A stretch of DNA of 35,364 nucleotides from Candidatus Gastranaerophilales bacterium (GCA_944323945.1 CALUUL010000015.1:1-35364), one strand, 5' to 3'; shown: positions 1-9,216, counted from the stretch's first letter. The notes: generated by a model from the sequence alone, not told the origin. A program made the numbers and translations.

Positions 1-89
1 GAATACAAAGGAAGTGCAAACAATGGGTTTGTTCCATAGCTTGTAGATGCAACTATTCCAAATATTGTTCCTATAAACTTTCGGCTCAA
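1..89 (-). CDS. DMT (EamA-type) transporter, N-terminal fragment at window edge
   Basis: The minus strand reads from a TTG codon at position 89 to the left edge without a stop. About 29 residues are visible, including the string SYGTNPLFALPLY. This is the usual first transmembrane helix of drug/metabolite transporter (EamA) proteins, where a Gly-Thr-Asn-Pro-Leu stretch sits in helix 1. A GGGAG Shine-Dalgarno sequence lies about 7 nt upstream of the TTG, which is why I chose this start. The rest of the gene is outside the window, so substrate and length cannot be judged. The family call rests on one short N-terminal signature. Confidence 0.6.
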   Translation of the reverse strand, partial: MSRKFIGTIFGIVASTSYGTNPLFALPLY

Positions 90-141
90 GATTTTCTCCC
101 TATTAATGACAATTATCTCAAATTAATTGTTCAAGTCAACA

Positions 142-173
142 AAAAAGAGAGAAAATATAATTTCTCTCTTTTT
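142..173 (-). terminator. Intrinsic terminator after the triple-repeat protein gene
   Basis: A 13-bp perfect inverted repeat (142-154 with 161-173) has a 6-nt loop, and on the minus strand a T-run follows the stem. It lies 25 bp past the stop codon of the minus-strand gene ending at 198 and ahead of the transporter gene start, so it most likely ends transcription of the former. The stem is AG/CT-rich rather than GC-rich. Confidence 0.7.
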
Positions 174-197
174 ACATTCTTTAATTTTTAGTGCTAT

Positions 198-1454
198 TTA
201 TGAAAACTCTGATTGATACTTGTCTAATACTGCGTTAATTTCTTTATTTAATTCAGCTTTTTGTTCTTTTGAAGTTGCTTCGCCCAATTCTTCATATAAT
301 AGCTTTAATTCATTATTCATTTGCATGTTTTTAATTGAATAATTGAAATTAATATATGTACTGCTTTGAGTATCAACTCCTGCTTCTTGCATAATCTGAG
401 ATATTTGTGCAGAAATGGAATCTACTTGTGAAGATGAAACAGCATAACCCATTTCTTCTATTAACTTATAAATTTCATCTTTTGTTTCTTTTGAGGTATT
501 TAAATCATTAACAAGCATTTTTTGAGAAATTGATTCCATTTCAGAATCATATTCAGCTCTGGTTGTTTCTATTTCGCAAGCAATACTGTCGCGCATATCT
601 TGTGAAGATGCTTCAGATAACTGTGCAAAAAGATCTGCTAATTTTTGATTTTTTTCTGATTGTGCAACATTGTAATTTAATCCTAAAATTAATTCACTAT
701 TTTCATCAATTTGATTTTCTTCACAGAACAATTTTATTTTTGCTTCTACAACATCTTTCTTATTTATATCTTCAGCCTCAAATAAATCAGAATATAAATC
801 AGCTAACTCTCCTTTTAAATTTTCGGGCAAATCTTGCTGATATATATAAGATTGAATAAAGTTCTTTGACTCTTCGGCCTGATAAGCAGCTCGTGTCTGC
901 TCAATTTCATTTTGAATAGCATACTTCTGATTTTGTGATACACACTCAGACAACTGTTCATATAATCCTTTTATCTCGGCACCTTCTAAAACACGATTGG
1001 CGCTAAGAGTTAAGTTATAGTACAATTCTTCCAACTCATTATTATTTGCTTGTTTACTTTCCTCTTCAGCAAATAATTGTTTTATTTTTGCATTTATTCT
1101 ATCTTTATTTGATTGGTCTCCTGTCTTTATTAGACTATCATATAAAGCAGATAACTCATCTTTCAAATCATCCGGAATATTTGCATTTGATAATGTAGAA
1201 TTCAAATCATTTTTCCATTTTTCAGAAAATTCTTCGTTCCTTTTTATCTCCTTATTTATAAATAGTTGTTCAGAAACATCATCATAAGATTGTATATAAA
1301 CTTGATCAATATTTTGATCGTTTATATTTGATTCATTTTTGTTAAACCCGCTAAAAATAGATGATTCCTCATCAGTAGTTTTCTTTTCACTCTTTTGAAT
1401 ATCTCCTTTAAACAAAACGCTAAACAAATTTGAAATTTCATTTAAAAACGCCAT
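198..1454 (-). CDS. Acidic helical protein with three ~110-residue repeats, unknown function
   Basis: I do not recognise a named family. The 418-aa protein is strongly acidic, predicted helical and has no signal peptide. It starts with a short amphipathic segment (MAFLNEISNLFSVLF). From about residue 93 it contains three diverged tandem units at roughly 93-205, 209-318 and 319-418. Each holds an LP..LK.EL..LY-like stretch, then (in units 1 and 2) AKIK..F.EE, then a YN-containing helix (140-150, 255-263, 368-375), then LY.QLSEA.S(Q/K) and an EIE.TRA.Y-like end. An AAAGGA Shine-Dalgarno precedes the ATG and a terminator follows, so it is probably monocistronic. The helical repeats suggest a scaffold or an exported/effector-like protein, but this is speculation. 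Confidence 0.75.
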   Translation of the reverse strand: MAFLNEISNLFSVLFKGDIQKSEKKTTDEESSIFSGFNKNESNINDQNIDQVYIQSYDDVSEQLFINKEIKRNEEFSEKWKNDLNSTLSNANIPDDLKDELSALYDSLIKTGDQSNKDRINAKIKQLFAEEESKQANNNELEELYYNLTLSANRVLEGAEIKGLYEQLSECVSQNQKYAIQNEIEQTRAAYQAEESKNFIQSYIYQQDLPENLKGELADLYSDLFEAEDINKKDVVEAKIKLFCEENQIDENSELILGLNYNVAQSEKNQKLADLFAQLSEASSQDMRDSIACEIETTRAEYDSEMESISQKMLVNDLNTSKETKDEIYKLIEEMGYAVSSSQVDSISAQISQIMQEAGVDTQSSTYINFNYSIKNMQMNNELKLLYEELGEATSKEQKAELNKEINAVLDKYQSEFS

Positions 1455-1557
1455 AAATATCCTTTCTCATTCATTTTTATATTGCCTATTATCGAAACTT
1501 TTTACTGAAACTTTAATTTAAAAATAAAAATTTATGATATAAAATATTTATAAAATT

Positions 1558-2196
1558 ATGATTAAGAATTTTGAAAAAATAATAAAAAACATAAAAGAAA
1601 TGAATCTGCCATACACTCAATTTGTACAGTTTATGGAAGATATTCACGATCCGTTTATTGTTTTAATTGCGTGTATATTATCTTTAAGAACTAATGACAG
1701 AACAACATATCCTGCAACAATGAGAATGCTCAAATTAGGAAAAACACCAAAAGATTTTCTAAATGTCAAACTAGAAGACTTAGAAAAAGCAATATATCCT
1801 GTTGGTTTTTATAAAAATAAAGCAAAACAAATTTTAGATATAGCAAGAGAACTATACAACAACTATAACTCTATTGTTCCGAAAGATATTGATGAACTTA
1901 TAAAATTTAAAGGAGTTGGAAGAAAAACTGCAAACTTAGTGATGTCAAAAGGCTATCATTTACCAAGCATATGTGTAGATGTTCACGTACATAGAATTTC
2001 AAATAGACTAGGTATTGTTTCAACAAAAACACCAGAAGAAACAGAATTTGCATTAAAGGAAAATTTGCCCACAGAATTATGGTCTGATATTAATACTCTC
2101 TTTGTAACTCTTGGACAAAATATATGTAAACCAACAAAACCTAACTGTAATAATTGCAAACTACAAAAATATTGTAATTTCTATAAACATAAATAG
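1558..2196 (+). CDS. nth: Endonuclease III, DNA glycosylase/AP lyase
   Basis: This 212-aa protein has the full Nth layout. The helix-hairpin-helix region with LIKFKGVGRKTAN (115-126) carries the catalytic Lys at 123, and the VDVHVHR stretch carries the catalytic Asp at 141. The C-terminal 4Fe-4S loop is spaced C-x6-C-x2-C-x5-C (C190, C197, C200, C206). The family removes oxidised pyrimidines and cleaves the resulting abasic site in base excision repair. Length matches the family. It is transcribed alone on the plus strand, away from the 418-aa gene, and an AT-rich TATAAA-like stretch lies just upstream. No good Shine-Dalgarno is visible before the ATG. Confidence 0.95.
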   Translation: MIKNFEKIIKNIKEMNLPYTQFVQFMEDIHDPFIVLIACILSLRTNDRTTYPATMRMLKLGKTPKDFLNVKLEDLEKAIYPVGFYKNKAKQILDIARELYNNYNSIVPKDIDELIKFKGVGRKTANLVMSKGYHLPSICVDVHVHRISNRLGIVSTKTPEETEFALKENLPTELWSDINTLFVTLGQNICKPTKPNCNNCKLQKYCNFYKHK

Positions 2197-2346
2197 TTAT
2201 TTTTTACTTAAATTTTTAGAAAAGTAATAAAGTCCATGTTCAACCGCATTTTTTATTAAAATATGTTAAACATATTTATCTATTGGTTTTAAAATTAATA
2301 CTAATACAAATAATCCTCCAGCTATTTTTATCTTCTTATTTTTCAA
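2197..2346 (-). pseudogene. Possible broken small membrane-protein gene (50 codons, one in-frame stop)
   Basis: On the minus strand, 18 nt past the stop of the SEC-C gene, a TTG-initiated frame encodes a basic start followed by a hydrophobic stretch (IAGGLFVLVLILKP). It meets TAA at 2266-2268 after 26 codons. The same frame continues open for another 23 codons with protein-like composition (ILIKNAVEHGLYYF) to a second stop at 2197-2199. One Lys-to-stop change would explain it. Alternatively a 26-aa peptide is made, or the frame is chance. Little supports it beyond composition and position. Confidence 0.25.
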
Positions 2347-2364
2347 TATATATCATATAAAATA

Positions 2365-3669
2365 CTATTTTTGCATACAACAATTTTTATATTTTTTTCC
2401 ACTTCCACAAGGACATTTATCATTTCTTCCCACATTTGAATAATCAATACCATATTTTGGCTTAATTTCTTCTTTATGAGATACAACATTCATCATTTTT
2501 TCAAATATTTTTGAAGCATACAAAACACTTGCAGAAGAATATATTTTCTTATCTACAGAGTCAGGCTTATAATAATTTAACAAAGAATCAATGTTATATG
2601 ATGTTTCTAAAATTTGATTTATTCTATCTATAAAATTTCCATATTTAGCAGCAACCCTTCGTATAATATTTGCTGGCACTTTATCATTTTCCAAAAAGTT
2701 TTTTATACAATCTTTATAACCTTGAACAGATTTATAATCATCTTCCTCGAAAATTTTACAAAAAGTTTGATAAAAAGGTATAACAAATAATCCAAGTTCT
2801 TTATCATAAATAATCCCAATGTCATATATAGAAGAATGAGAAGAAAAACCTTCTAAAGACTTTTCCATAAAATCAGAATATGAATTTTTAAAATCTGAAA
2901 CAGTAAAATACCTGTTATTTTCTACTTGTTTTATGTTATCTAAAATTTCATCTTTTGAAGGTAATTCATCTGTATCACAGTATAGATTAAACATATTAAT
3001 CAAATTATCAGCATATAGATTGGTTGTTATAATTTCATCAGTTTCAAAACATTTTATAAACTTCTCTCCAAATGTTTTTACCAAGGATTCTATTTGCTCT
3101 TGTTTTTTGGGATTTTGTTCATATGCATCTTCTGGCTTTTCAATTATTTTGGCAATAGCATATTTATATACTTCTTCTTTATTAATACTGGAAATTACAT
3201 TTGAGATTTCTAAAAGATAAAACTCATTATTCATTGGAAAAATTCTACAAAGTGCAAATTGTCCCGGAGTAATTCCTCTAAAATTATTCATTTTTACTAA
3301 AGATAACACCTTGTACATTTTTTCATTAACAAGATTATATAATTCAAAACCATTACTAAGAACTCTTCTTACTTCAAAAACTGAAGCAAATGAATGTGAA
3401 AGATTATTTAAAATTTCTTTTTCTGTACTTGTTAAATCTGTATTTTTCTCTTCAAATAATTCAATTATAGTCTTTCTTTCTTCAGTTAATCGTCTTTCAA
3501 ATATATATGGAATAAGAAGAACTTGAATTCTGCTTGCCTCAGCATTTTTTGCAGATAAAGTTGCAAGATATTCGTCAAAATCAGGTTTGACTATTTCATC
3601 TGACAATACAAAATTCATTACTTTTGTTATTGTATCTGATATTACTGCTAATTTTTCTATTACTGACAT
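2365..3669 (-). CDS. SEC-C motif protein, unknown function
   Basis: The 434-aa protein ends in a SEC-C zinc-binding motif: NDKCPCGSGKKYKNCC with Cys at 419, 421, 430 and 431. This motif also ends SecA and many unrelated proteins, where it binds zinc and can mediate ribosome or SecB contacts. The 400 residues before it match nothing I can name; they are helical and mixed-charge, with no membrane segment or signal peptide. A GGGGAT Shine-Dalgarno precedes the ATG. It is the last long gene of a minus-strand run, starting 1 bp after pgeF ends, so co-transcription with pgeF and upp is likely. Confidence 0.8.
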   Translation of the reverse strand: MSVIEKLAVISDTITKVMNFVLSDEIVKPDFDEYLATLSAKNAEASRIQVLLIPYIFERRLTEERKTIIELFEEKNTDLTSTEKEILNNLSHSFASVFEVRRVLSNGFELYNLVNEKMYKVLSLVKMNNFRGITPGQFALCRIFPMNNEFYLLEISNVISSINKEEVYKYAIAKIIEKPEDAYEQNPKKQEQIESLVKTFGEKFIKCFETDEIITTNLYADNLINMFNLYCDTDELPSKDEILDNIKQVENNRYFTVSDFKNSYSDFMEKSLEGFSSHSSIYDIGIIYDKELGLFVIPFYQTFCKIFEEDDYKSVQGYKDCIKNFLENDKVPANIIRRVAAKYGNFIDRINQILETSYNIDSLLNYYKPDSVDKKIYSSASVLYASKIFEKMMNVVSHKEEIKPKYGIDYSNVGRNDKCPCGSGKKYKNCCMQK

Positions 3670-3670
3670 T

Positions 3671-4408
3671 TTATATCCCCTTTATCCTTAAGACAGCAGA
3701 ATGTCTTGCTGTAATTCCATTTTCTTTTCTATATGAAAAAAATATATCAGACATACAACATGTGCAATAGCTACAAATGTCTATATTTTTTATTCCAATT
3801 TCTTCCAGCTGGCTATAATTCAATAATTTTAAATCGATATGATATTTATTGCCTTTTTTTTCATAAAATTTTTTTTGACTTTTATCTTCTATAAGTTTGT
3901 TAAAAACATCTTCATCTGTTTCAAAACAACATTTCCCTATAGATGGACCAATTATAGCTGTAATATTATCCAATTTTACATTAAAATCAGCATTCATTTT
4001 TAATGCCGTCTTTTTTAGAATTTTTAAAGCAGTTCCACGCCATCCGGCATGCACAACTGCACCAATATTATCTTTTTTTGAATATAAAATGATTGGGACA
4101 CAATCTGCAAAATTAAGTATTAATAATGAATTATTGACATCTGAAATTAAAGCATCAGTATCATCATAAAAATATTTTCCAAATTTTATAATTTGAACAT
4201 TTGAACTATGTGTTTGCTTTGCTGTATAAATTCCTTTACAATTAAATTTTTCTATAAGAAATTTTCTATTTTCGTTTGCTTCAAAATCCAAATCAGTTCT
4301 AGATGCAGAAGTTAAAACAAAATCGCGAGTTGTAAAAAAACAATCAACATCAGATAATAATGATGATTTTAATACTTTTTTTTCATAAAAATCATCAAAA
4401 TAAAACAT
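3671..4408 (-). CDS. pgeF: Peptidoglycan editing factor PgeF (YfiH/laccase-domain family)
   Basis: At 245 aa it matches the Cu-oxidase_4/YfiH family. The conserved zinc-binding trio is visible: H67 in KQTHSS, C103 in FADCVPI and H120 in VHAGWRGT, followed by GPSIGKCCFE (154-163). Members act as purine nucleoside phosphorylases/deaminases in vitro, and E. coli YfiH removes mis-incorporated L-Ser from UDP-MurNAc, hence the name. Its ATG overlaps the upp stop by one base (TAATG), indicating translational coupling. Similarity to polyphenol oxidases is only by old annotation. Confidence 0.92.
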   Translation of the reverse strand: MFYFDDFYEKKVLKSSLLSDVDCFFTTRDFVLTSASRTDLDFEANENRKFLIEKFNCKGIYTAKQTHSSNVQIIKFGKYFYDDTDALISDVNNSLLILNFADCVPIILYSKKDNIGAVVHAGWRGTALKILKKTALKMNADFNVKLDNITAIIGPSIGKCCFETDEDVFNKLIEDKSQKKFYEKKGNKYHIDLKLLNYSQLEEIGIKNIDICSYCTCCMSDIFFSYRKENGITARHSAVLRIKGI

Positions 4409-5070
4409 TAATTTTCTACCGTATTAAATATTCTGTCACCTGCATCACCAAGACCAGGCCTTATATATCCGTGTTCATTTAAACAATTATCAATGCTTGC
4501 AGTTATAATTTTTACATCAGGATATGTTATTTGGACTTTTTTCAAACCTTCTGGTGCACATATTAAACTAACAAAACGAATATTATTATGCGGTACTTTT
4601 TTATTTGCAAAAAGTTTAATAGCATCTATCGCAGAATTTCCTGTTGCAAGCATTGGGTCAAGTATTAAAATAATTTTATCTTCAGGATGTTCAAATTCAA
4701 CAGGAATTTTATTATAATACCAGACTGGCGTTAATGTATCTTCATCTCTATACATACCAATATGACGGACAGTTGCATATGGCATAATTTCATTTGCAAT
4801 ATCAGAAAAAATTAAACCAGCTCTAAGTATTGGCGCAATTATAATTTCCTTTTTTTTACTCAAAATTTTTGATTTACAAGATTCTAATGGCGTTTCAACA
4901 ATTATATCTTCAAGTTCTAAATCTTCAGTTGCTTTATAAAACAGAAGATATGTTATTCTTCTTATAGCATTTCTAAATACTTCAGCATTGGTATTCTTAT
5001 TTCTTATTATACTAAGATTATGACAACATAAAGGATGATTTACAACATAGACATTAGAAAACTTATTCAT
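4408..5070 (-). CDS. upp: Uracil phosphoribosyltransferase
   Basis: The 220-aa protein converts uracil and PRPP to UMP in pyrimidine salvage. Seen are the N-terminal NHPLC stretch (11-15), PILRAGL (80-86), the PRPP-binding loop ILDPMLATGNS (136-146) and the C-terminal uracil-binding GYIRPGLGDAGDR region (201-213). Length is close to the usual 208-210 aa. An AAGGA Shine-Dalgarno precedes the ATG. It overlaps pgeF by one base and lies 4 bp after the MlaD-like gene, so these minus-strand genes probably form one transcript. Confidence 0.96.
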   Translation of the reverse strand: MNKFSNVYVVNHPLCCHNLSIIRNKNTNAEVFRNAIRRITYLLFYKATEDLELEDIIVETPLESCKSKILSKKKEIIIAPILRAGLIFSDIANEIMPYATVRHIGMYRDEDTLTPVWYYNKIPVEFEHPEDKIILILDPMLATGNSAIDAIKLFANKKVPHNNIRFVSLICAPEGLKKVQITYPDVKIITASIDNCLNEHGYIRPGLGDAGDRIFNTVEN

Positions 5071-5074
5071 TACT

Positions 5075-5761
5075 TTATTCCTTCATACTATTTTCATTTA
5101 AATAATTTTGATTATTATCAACTTCTTCATAATTTTGAATGCTTTTATTATTAACATAATCGAATGTGCTTTTTGTTAATTTGAATATAATAACCGATTG
5201 AGCAGTATTAATTTCGCTTGTTTGACGAGAAATATTGCCAACCAAAGAACTTTGCATAAGAAATTCTTTGTTTTTCAATAATCCTGAAGCTTGTATTGTG
5301 CGACCAACTCCACCATATATATCAATCATTACATTAGCTGCAAGCTTCTGTCCATCCCAAAAGTCTTGAACTCGATAAGAGGCAGAAGGTATAAGTTCTT
5401 CTTTATTATCAAATTCTGATGCTGTTGACGGATTAAGTTCTAAAGAAGTAGAACCACCCAAACCGTAAAATTGAATTGAAGCTGTTGCACATTTTGGTAT
5501 TTGAATATTTTTTTTCGTAACAAGGAAAGATACAAATACTTTATTATCAAAAATTTTTACATCTTTAACATAACCTATATTTATACCCATTAAACGAACA
5601 GGCGAACCAACAACTAAACCATCAACATCATCAAAAAATATATAATATGTGTTTTGAACATTATCTTTTACAGCAGTCTTATATATAAAAACAAAAAGAC
5701 CACTTGAAATAATCAAAAGCCAAATAACAATCTCTATTAGCCAAATATATTTTCTTTTCAT
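5075..5761 (-). CDS. MlaD-family substrate-binding protein of a lipid ABC transporter
   Basis: A single N-terminal transmembrane helix (about 6-26) is followed by an MlaD/MCE domain. The start is FFDDVDGLVVGSPVRLMGINIGYV, typical of MCE strands with a GSPV.. G...G pattern. MlaD subunits form a hexameric ring in the periplasm and handle phospholipids between the outer and inner membranes, with MlaE and MlaF as permease and ATPase. Neither partner is in this window. A TTG 18 nt upstream would add six residues; I chose the ATG because MKRKYIW gives a normal positively charged signal anchor. The C-terminal ~90 residues after the MCE domain are polar and unassigned. Confidence 0.85.
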   Translation of the reverse strand: MKRKYIWLIEIVIWLLIISSGLFVFIYKTAVKDNVQNTYYIFFDDVDGLVVGSPVRLMGINIGYVKDVKIFDNKVFVSFLVTKKNIQIPKCATASIQFYGLGGSTSLELNPSTASEFDNKEELIPSASYRVQDFWDGQKLAANVMIDIYGGVGRTIQASGLLKNKEFLMQSSLVGNISRQTSEINTAQSVIIFKLTKSTFDYVNNKSIQNYEEVDNNQNYLNENSMKE

Positions 5762-5798
5762 ACAAATATTATAAATCAAATCTATTTTATTACAAAAT

Positions 5799-6584
5799 TT
5801 ATAACTTGTTCTTATATAAAAATATTATACAAATCATTGAAAAAATTATAAAAAATAAAGCAACTATTTGAGCAATATGTATATTATTAAAAGATATAAT
5901 ACTGTCAATTCTAATTGATTCAACAAAAATTCTGGCTAAAGAATATAAAATTATATACATAAAAAAGATTAAACCATCTTTTCTATTTTTAAGTTTTTTC
6001 AATATAAAAAACAAAACAATTAAAATACAAAAACTTAATATTGATTCATATAAAAATGTAGGATGAAAAAATTCAAAAGATTTATATTCTATAGGTCTTG
6101 ATGCATATGGAATATAAAGTTTCCAAGGCAAATCTGTGGGCAAACCAAAAGCTTCAGAATTAAAAAAATTACCCCAACGACCGAAAATTTGACCTGTTAC
6201 TAATCCAAAAGAAAACAAATCAGCATACCTTAAAAATTTAATATTATTTTGCTTCGCATACACTAAACCAATTAAAATTCCGCCGATTATTGCACCTTGT
6301 ATTGAAATTCCACCATTCCAAATTGAGAAAATTTCAAATGGATGTCTTGTAAAATAGTGATAATCTAATAATACATAATATAAACGAGCACTAATAATGC
6401 CAAAGATAATAAGAACAAAAGACAAATCACATATTGAATCAATTGATATATCATCATAGTAATGTTTCTTTATGAAAAAAATGACAAACAAACCCAACAG
6501 TATTGAAATTGACATTATTACACCATACCAGTGAATATCAATAACACCTATTGTATAAGCAATATCTCCAGGGGATTGAAACAT
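5799..6584 (-). CDS. lgt: Phosphatidylglycerol-prolipoprotein diacylglyceryl transferase
   Basis: This 261-aa, multi-helix membrane enzyme attaches diacylglycerol to the lipobox cysteine of prolipoproteins, the first step of lipoprotein maturation. The Lgt signature GRWGNFFNSEAFG (135-147) is intact, as are IWNGGISIQG (88-97) and the HPTFLYES stretch that follows. Length fits the family. The ATG sits 2 bp after the stop of the upstream TPR gene, whose product is itself a probable lipoprotein and thus a likely substrate. Start chosen at MFQSPGDIAY because family members begin similarly. Confidence 0.96.
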   Translation of the reverse strand: MFQSPGDIAYTIGVIDIHWYGVIMSISILLGLFVIFFIKKHYYDDISIDSICDLSFVLIIFGIISARLYYVLLDYHYFTRHPFEIFSIWNGGISIQGAIIGGILIGLVYAKQNNIKFLRYADLFSFGLVTGQIFGRWGNFFNSEAFGLPTDLPWKLYIPYASRPIEYKSFEFFHPTFLYESILSFCILIVLFFILKKLKNRKDGLIFFMYIILYSLARIFVESIRIDSIISFNNIHIAQIVALFFIIFSMICIIFLYKNKL

Positions 6585-6586
6585 AT

Positions 6587-7201
6587 TTACTCTAATATTT
6601 CAGTACTATTATCAACAGGTAAAACTTCTTCTTGAATTTTCTTTTCTTTTTCAAGATTTTTACCATCATAAATATCTGTATACTCTTTTATTTTTTTATT
6701 TAATTCCGCAATTTTAGAGTTAATTTGTTCTGATTCGGAAGCATCAGGCTTTTTCACTAAATACAAATTATATGTTTCAACAGCATCAGCAGCTTTATCA
6801 TTAAATTTAGCAATCTCATCCATAGATATATCAGATACTATATTATTTTCATCAGGGACTTTTTCAATAATTTGATATGCCAAAGCTTCTTTTGCAACTG
6901 CTAATGTATAGTATGTATCAGCAAAATCTGGTTTTAACTCAATAACTTTTTTTAATTCTTCTACAGCACCTTCATAATTTCCAACACTATTATAAGCAAC
7001 TGCAAGATTATAATGTGTTTGATATATTTCATTATCTAAATCAAGACTTGATTTTAAACGGCATATTGCAGTTTCAGTATCACCTTTGTCCATATACGAT
7101 TCTGCTTTATTATTCAATTCTTGTATTGCAAGATTATTTATACAAGCTGTTGTAATTACAGATACAAATAAAATTGTAAATAACAATAATATCTTTTTCA
7201 T
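6587..7201 (-). CDS. TPR-repeat protein, probable lipoprotein
   Basis: The 204-aa protein has a signal peptide with a possible lipobox ending at Cys20 (VITTAC). The -3 residue is Thr rather than Leu, so lipidation is likely but not certain. Residues ~28-100 hold at least two tetratricopeptide repeats (THYNLAVAYNSVGNYEGAVEEL and the next unit, DTYYTLAVAKEAL), a protein-interaction fold. The last third is charged and helical. The Shine-Dalgarno GGGGAT is well placed before the ATG. It lies 2 bp upstream of lgt and is the first gene of the minus-strand run through mlaD, upp and pgeF. No enzymatic role can be assigned. Confidence 0.8.
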   Translation of the reverse strand: MKKILLLFTILFVSVITTACINNLAIQELNNKAESYMDKGDTETAICRLKSSLDLDNEIYQTHYNLAVAYNSVGNYEGAVEELKKVIELKPDFADTYYTLAVAKEALAYQIIEKVPDENNIVSDISMDEIAKFNDKAADAVETYNLYLVKKPDASESEQINSKIAELNKKIKEYTDIYDGKNLEKEKKIQEEVLPVDNSTEILE

Positions 7202-7306
7202 AAAAATCCCCTATGACTTAATACAATATAAACTTAAAATGAAAATTTTGCAATATTTCTAAAATAGTATACAATATTTGGAGGAGTAGTTTATTAAGAG
7301 ATAATC

Positions 7307-7579
7307 ATGAGTGATTCAGAAAAAATAGTTTCATTAAAAAATGCTAGACATAAAACAAAAGAGACAAACAAAGAAGATGTTCAAAAAAACCAAGAACCAG
7401 TCATTTGCAGTTTCTGTGGTCGTCCTAATACTCAAGTAGCTAAAATGGTTCAGGGACCGGGAGTTAATATTTGTTCAGAATGCACTATGATCGCAGTTCA
7501 ATATCTTATTTTAGAAGACAAATTACCATCAGGTGAAGCACAAAAGATTCTCGATATTTTTTGGAGCAAAATTAAATAA
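7307..7579 (+). CDS. Stand-alone ClpX-type C4 zinc finger protein
   Basis: This 90-aa protein contains a ClpX-like zinc-binding domain: CSFCGRPNTQVAKMV..PGVNICSEC, with the C-x2-C...C-x2-C arrangement. No AAA+ ATPase domain follows, so it is not ClpX itself. In ClpX this domain dimerises and binds adaptors and substrates. Here it may be an adaptor or a partner of the next gene, with which it overlaps by one base (TAATG), implying coupled translation. The first ~28 residues are polar and basic. A GGAGGAG run lies rather far upstream of the ATG. Confidence 0.8.
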   Translation: MSDSEKIVSLKNARHKTKETNKEDVQKNQEPVICSFCGRPNTQVAKMVQGPGVNICSECTMIAVQYLILEDKLPSGEAQKILDIFWSKIK

Positions 7580-9216
7580 TGTCTCAACTTTCAAAACTTC
7601 AAATCCGTGCTAAAGTTCTATCCACTGTTTCTGAAATAAAATCAAATTCATCTTATAATAAAGAATTTTTAGATTATATACTTCAGACATTAGATTGCAT
7701 TGATGATAAAGAAACATTGTTCAATGTATTCATTAAAGAATACATAAAAATGAATGAAAATGAATATTCTTTTTCCGGATGCATATTAAAAAATATTGTA
7801 CCTAATCATTATATAAAAGAACAAGTACTGAGTTTACTAAAGTCAACAAGACTTTCTGACGAATCAAAATATAAACTAGTACAACTTTTAAGAATTATTG
7901 GTACCGAATATAACTATAATGATATACCTTCATATTTTAACAATCCTGAAGAGGTTTTGGATAAAGAAACAAAAAAGCTTTTAGAAAATGCATTACTAAA
8001 TCCTGAATCAATGCTAGATTTTCTAGATTTTGTTTCAGCTGTTTCCTCAAAAGATAGAAGTCTGTTGCTAAACTCATTAAAAATGGATTATTCGGGTGAT
8101 ATTCTTGCAAATATCTTATATCCAATTTTATATTCAGATTTTGAAGATAAATTTATTCTAGAAACAATAAATATATTATCTGATTCAAAATCACCATTAG
8201 CAATAAAACCTTTTGAATATTTAATAGCAACCAGTTCAAATAAAGAGATTATAAATGCTTGTAATATTGGATTAAAAAAATTAAAATTATCAGGAGCAAC
8301 AAAAGAAAAAGCAGAAAAATATTTCACAAATATTATAAATAACTCAATTCCTTACGAATTTTATACAACAATACCTGATGGAAATGGAAACCAAGCTTTA
8401 CTTATCTCCAGAAAAAATGAAAATTCAAAATATATTCTAATAGCAATCGTTATAAATGATAAGTTAGGCATAATTGACTGTTTTGGTTTTTTTAACATAT
8501 CACAAGAAGAATTAATAAAAGTTATTGGTAAATTCTATAAAACAGAAGGAAAATATAAAGTAAAACCTGAATATGTAAGAACAAAAATTGAAGATGCAAT
8601 TAATATTTCAATCAAGAAAAAAAGAAAATTTCCATATGAATTTATTTGTTGGAATACATTTACAAGTGATTTAGAGATATTAAGTGACGATTTAAAAACA
8701 TATACAGAAACAAATTGCAGACAACAACTTATTTCAAAAAATGATGCATTGACGCTTTTAACAAAAGATTTTACTTTAAGATGGTTTATTACTCCAAGTG
8801 AAAATAATGTTATAAAAACATTTATAGAAGACATATATAAAGAAGACGAACTTAATATTAAAAATATAAACAAAGAAATAAAAGATAATATAGACAAAAT
8901 TTTTAATGAAGAGGAGTTAATTATTTGGGAAAATAGATTTTACAATCTGATATATCTTTTAAGAAATAATTTTCTATTAAAAGAAGCAGATAATTTTTAT
9001 ACAATATTGAAAAATAATGAATTATTTACCTTATTTAAAATAATAATTATTCAGAGAAGCATATTTAACTATTATATTGGGCTAAAAGAAAATATAAAGG
9101 AATCTTTTTTTACAACTAACATATTCAATAAAAAAAATGCAACAAATAAAAATTATGATATTAAAAAGATTGAGAAAATAATAAATATACTAAAAAGACA
9201 TTGGATAGATGAATAA
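7579..9216 (+). CDS. 545-aa helical-repeat-like protein, unknown function
   Basis: I do not recognise this family. The 545-aa protein has no signal peptide or membrane helix. The first ~240 residues are amphipathic helices of similar length (for example SPLAIKPFEYLIATSSNKEI), reminiscent of HEAT/ARM-type solenoids. A middle part (about 255-330) looks mixed alpha/beta with LLISRKNE and ILIAIVIND strands, and the C-terminal ~200 residues are helical and Lys/Asn-rich. It overlaps the zinc-finger gene by 1 base and ruvX by 8 bases, so the three are surely translated from one message. No catalytic motif is visible. Confidence 0.8.
   Translation: MSQLSKLQIRAKVLSTVSEIKSNSSYNKEFLDYILQTLDCIDDKETLFNVFIKEYIKMNENEYSFSGCILKNIVPNHYIKEQVLSLLKSTRLSDESKYKLVQLLRIIGTEYNYNDIPSYFNNPEEVLDKETKKLLENALLNPESMLDFLDFVSAVSSKDRSLLLNSLKMDYSGDILANILYPILYSDFEDKFILETINILSDSKSPLAIKPFEYLIATSSNKEIINACNIGLKKLKLSGATKEKAEKYFTNIINNSIPYEFYTTIPDGNGNQALLISRKNENSKYILIAIVINDKLGIIDCFGFFNISQEELIKVIGKFYKTEGKYKVKPEYVRTKIEDAINISIKKKRKFPYEFICWNTFTSDLEILSDDLKTYTETNCRQQLISKNDALTLLTKDFTLRWFITPSENNVIKTFIEDIYKEDELNIKNINKEIKDNIDKIFNEEELIIWENRFYNLIYLLRNNFLLKEADNFYTILKNNELFTLFKIIIIQRSIFNYYIGLKENIKESFFTTNIFNKKNATNKNYDIKKIEKIINILKRHWIDE

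Noticed and set aside
530..859. 109-codon plus-strand frame opposite the 418-aa gene
   Set aside because: It is a shadow of the real minus-strand gene, rich in Leu/Phe/His with no ribosome site.
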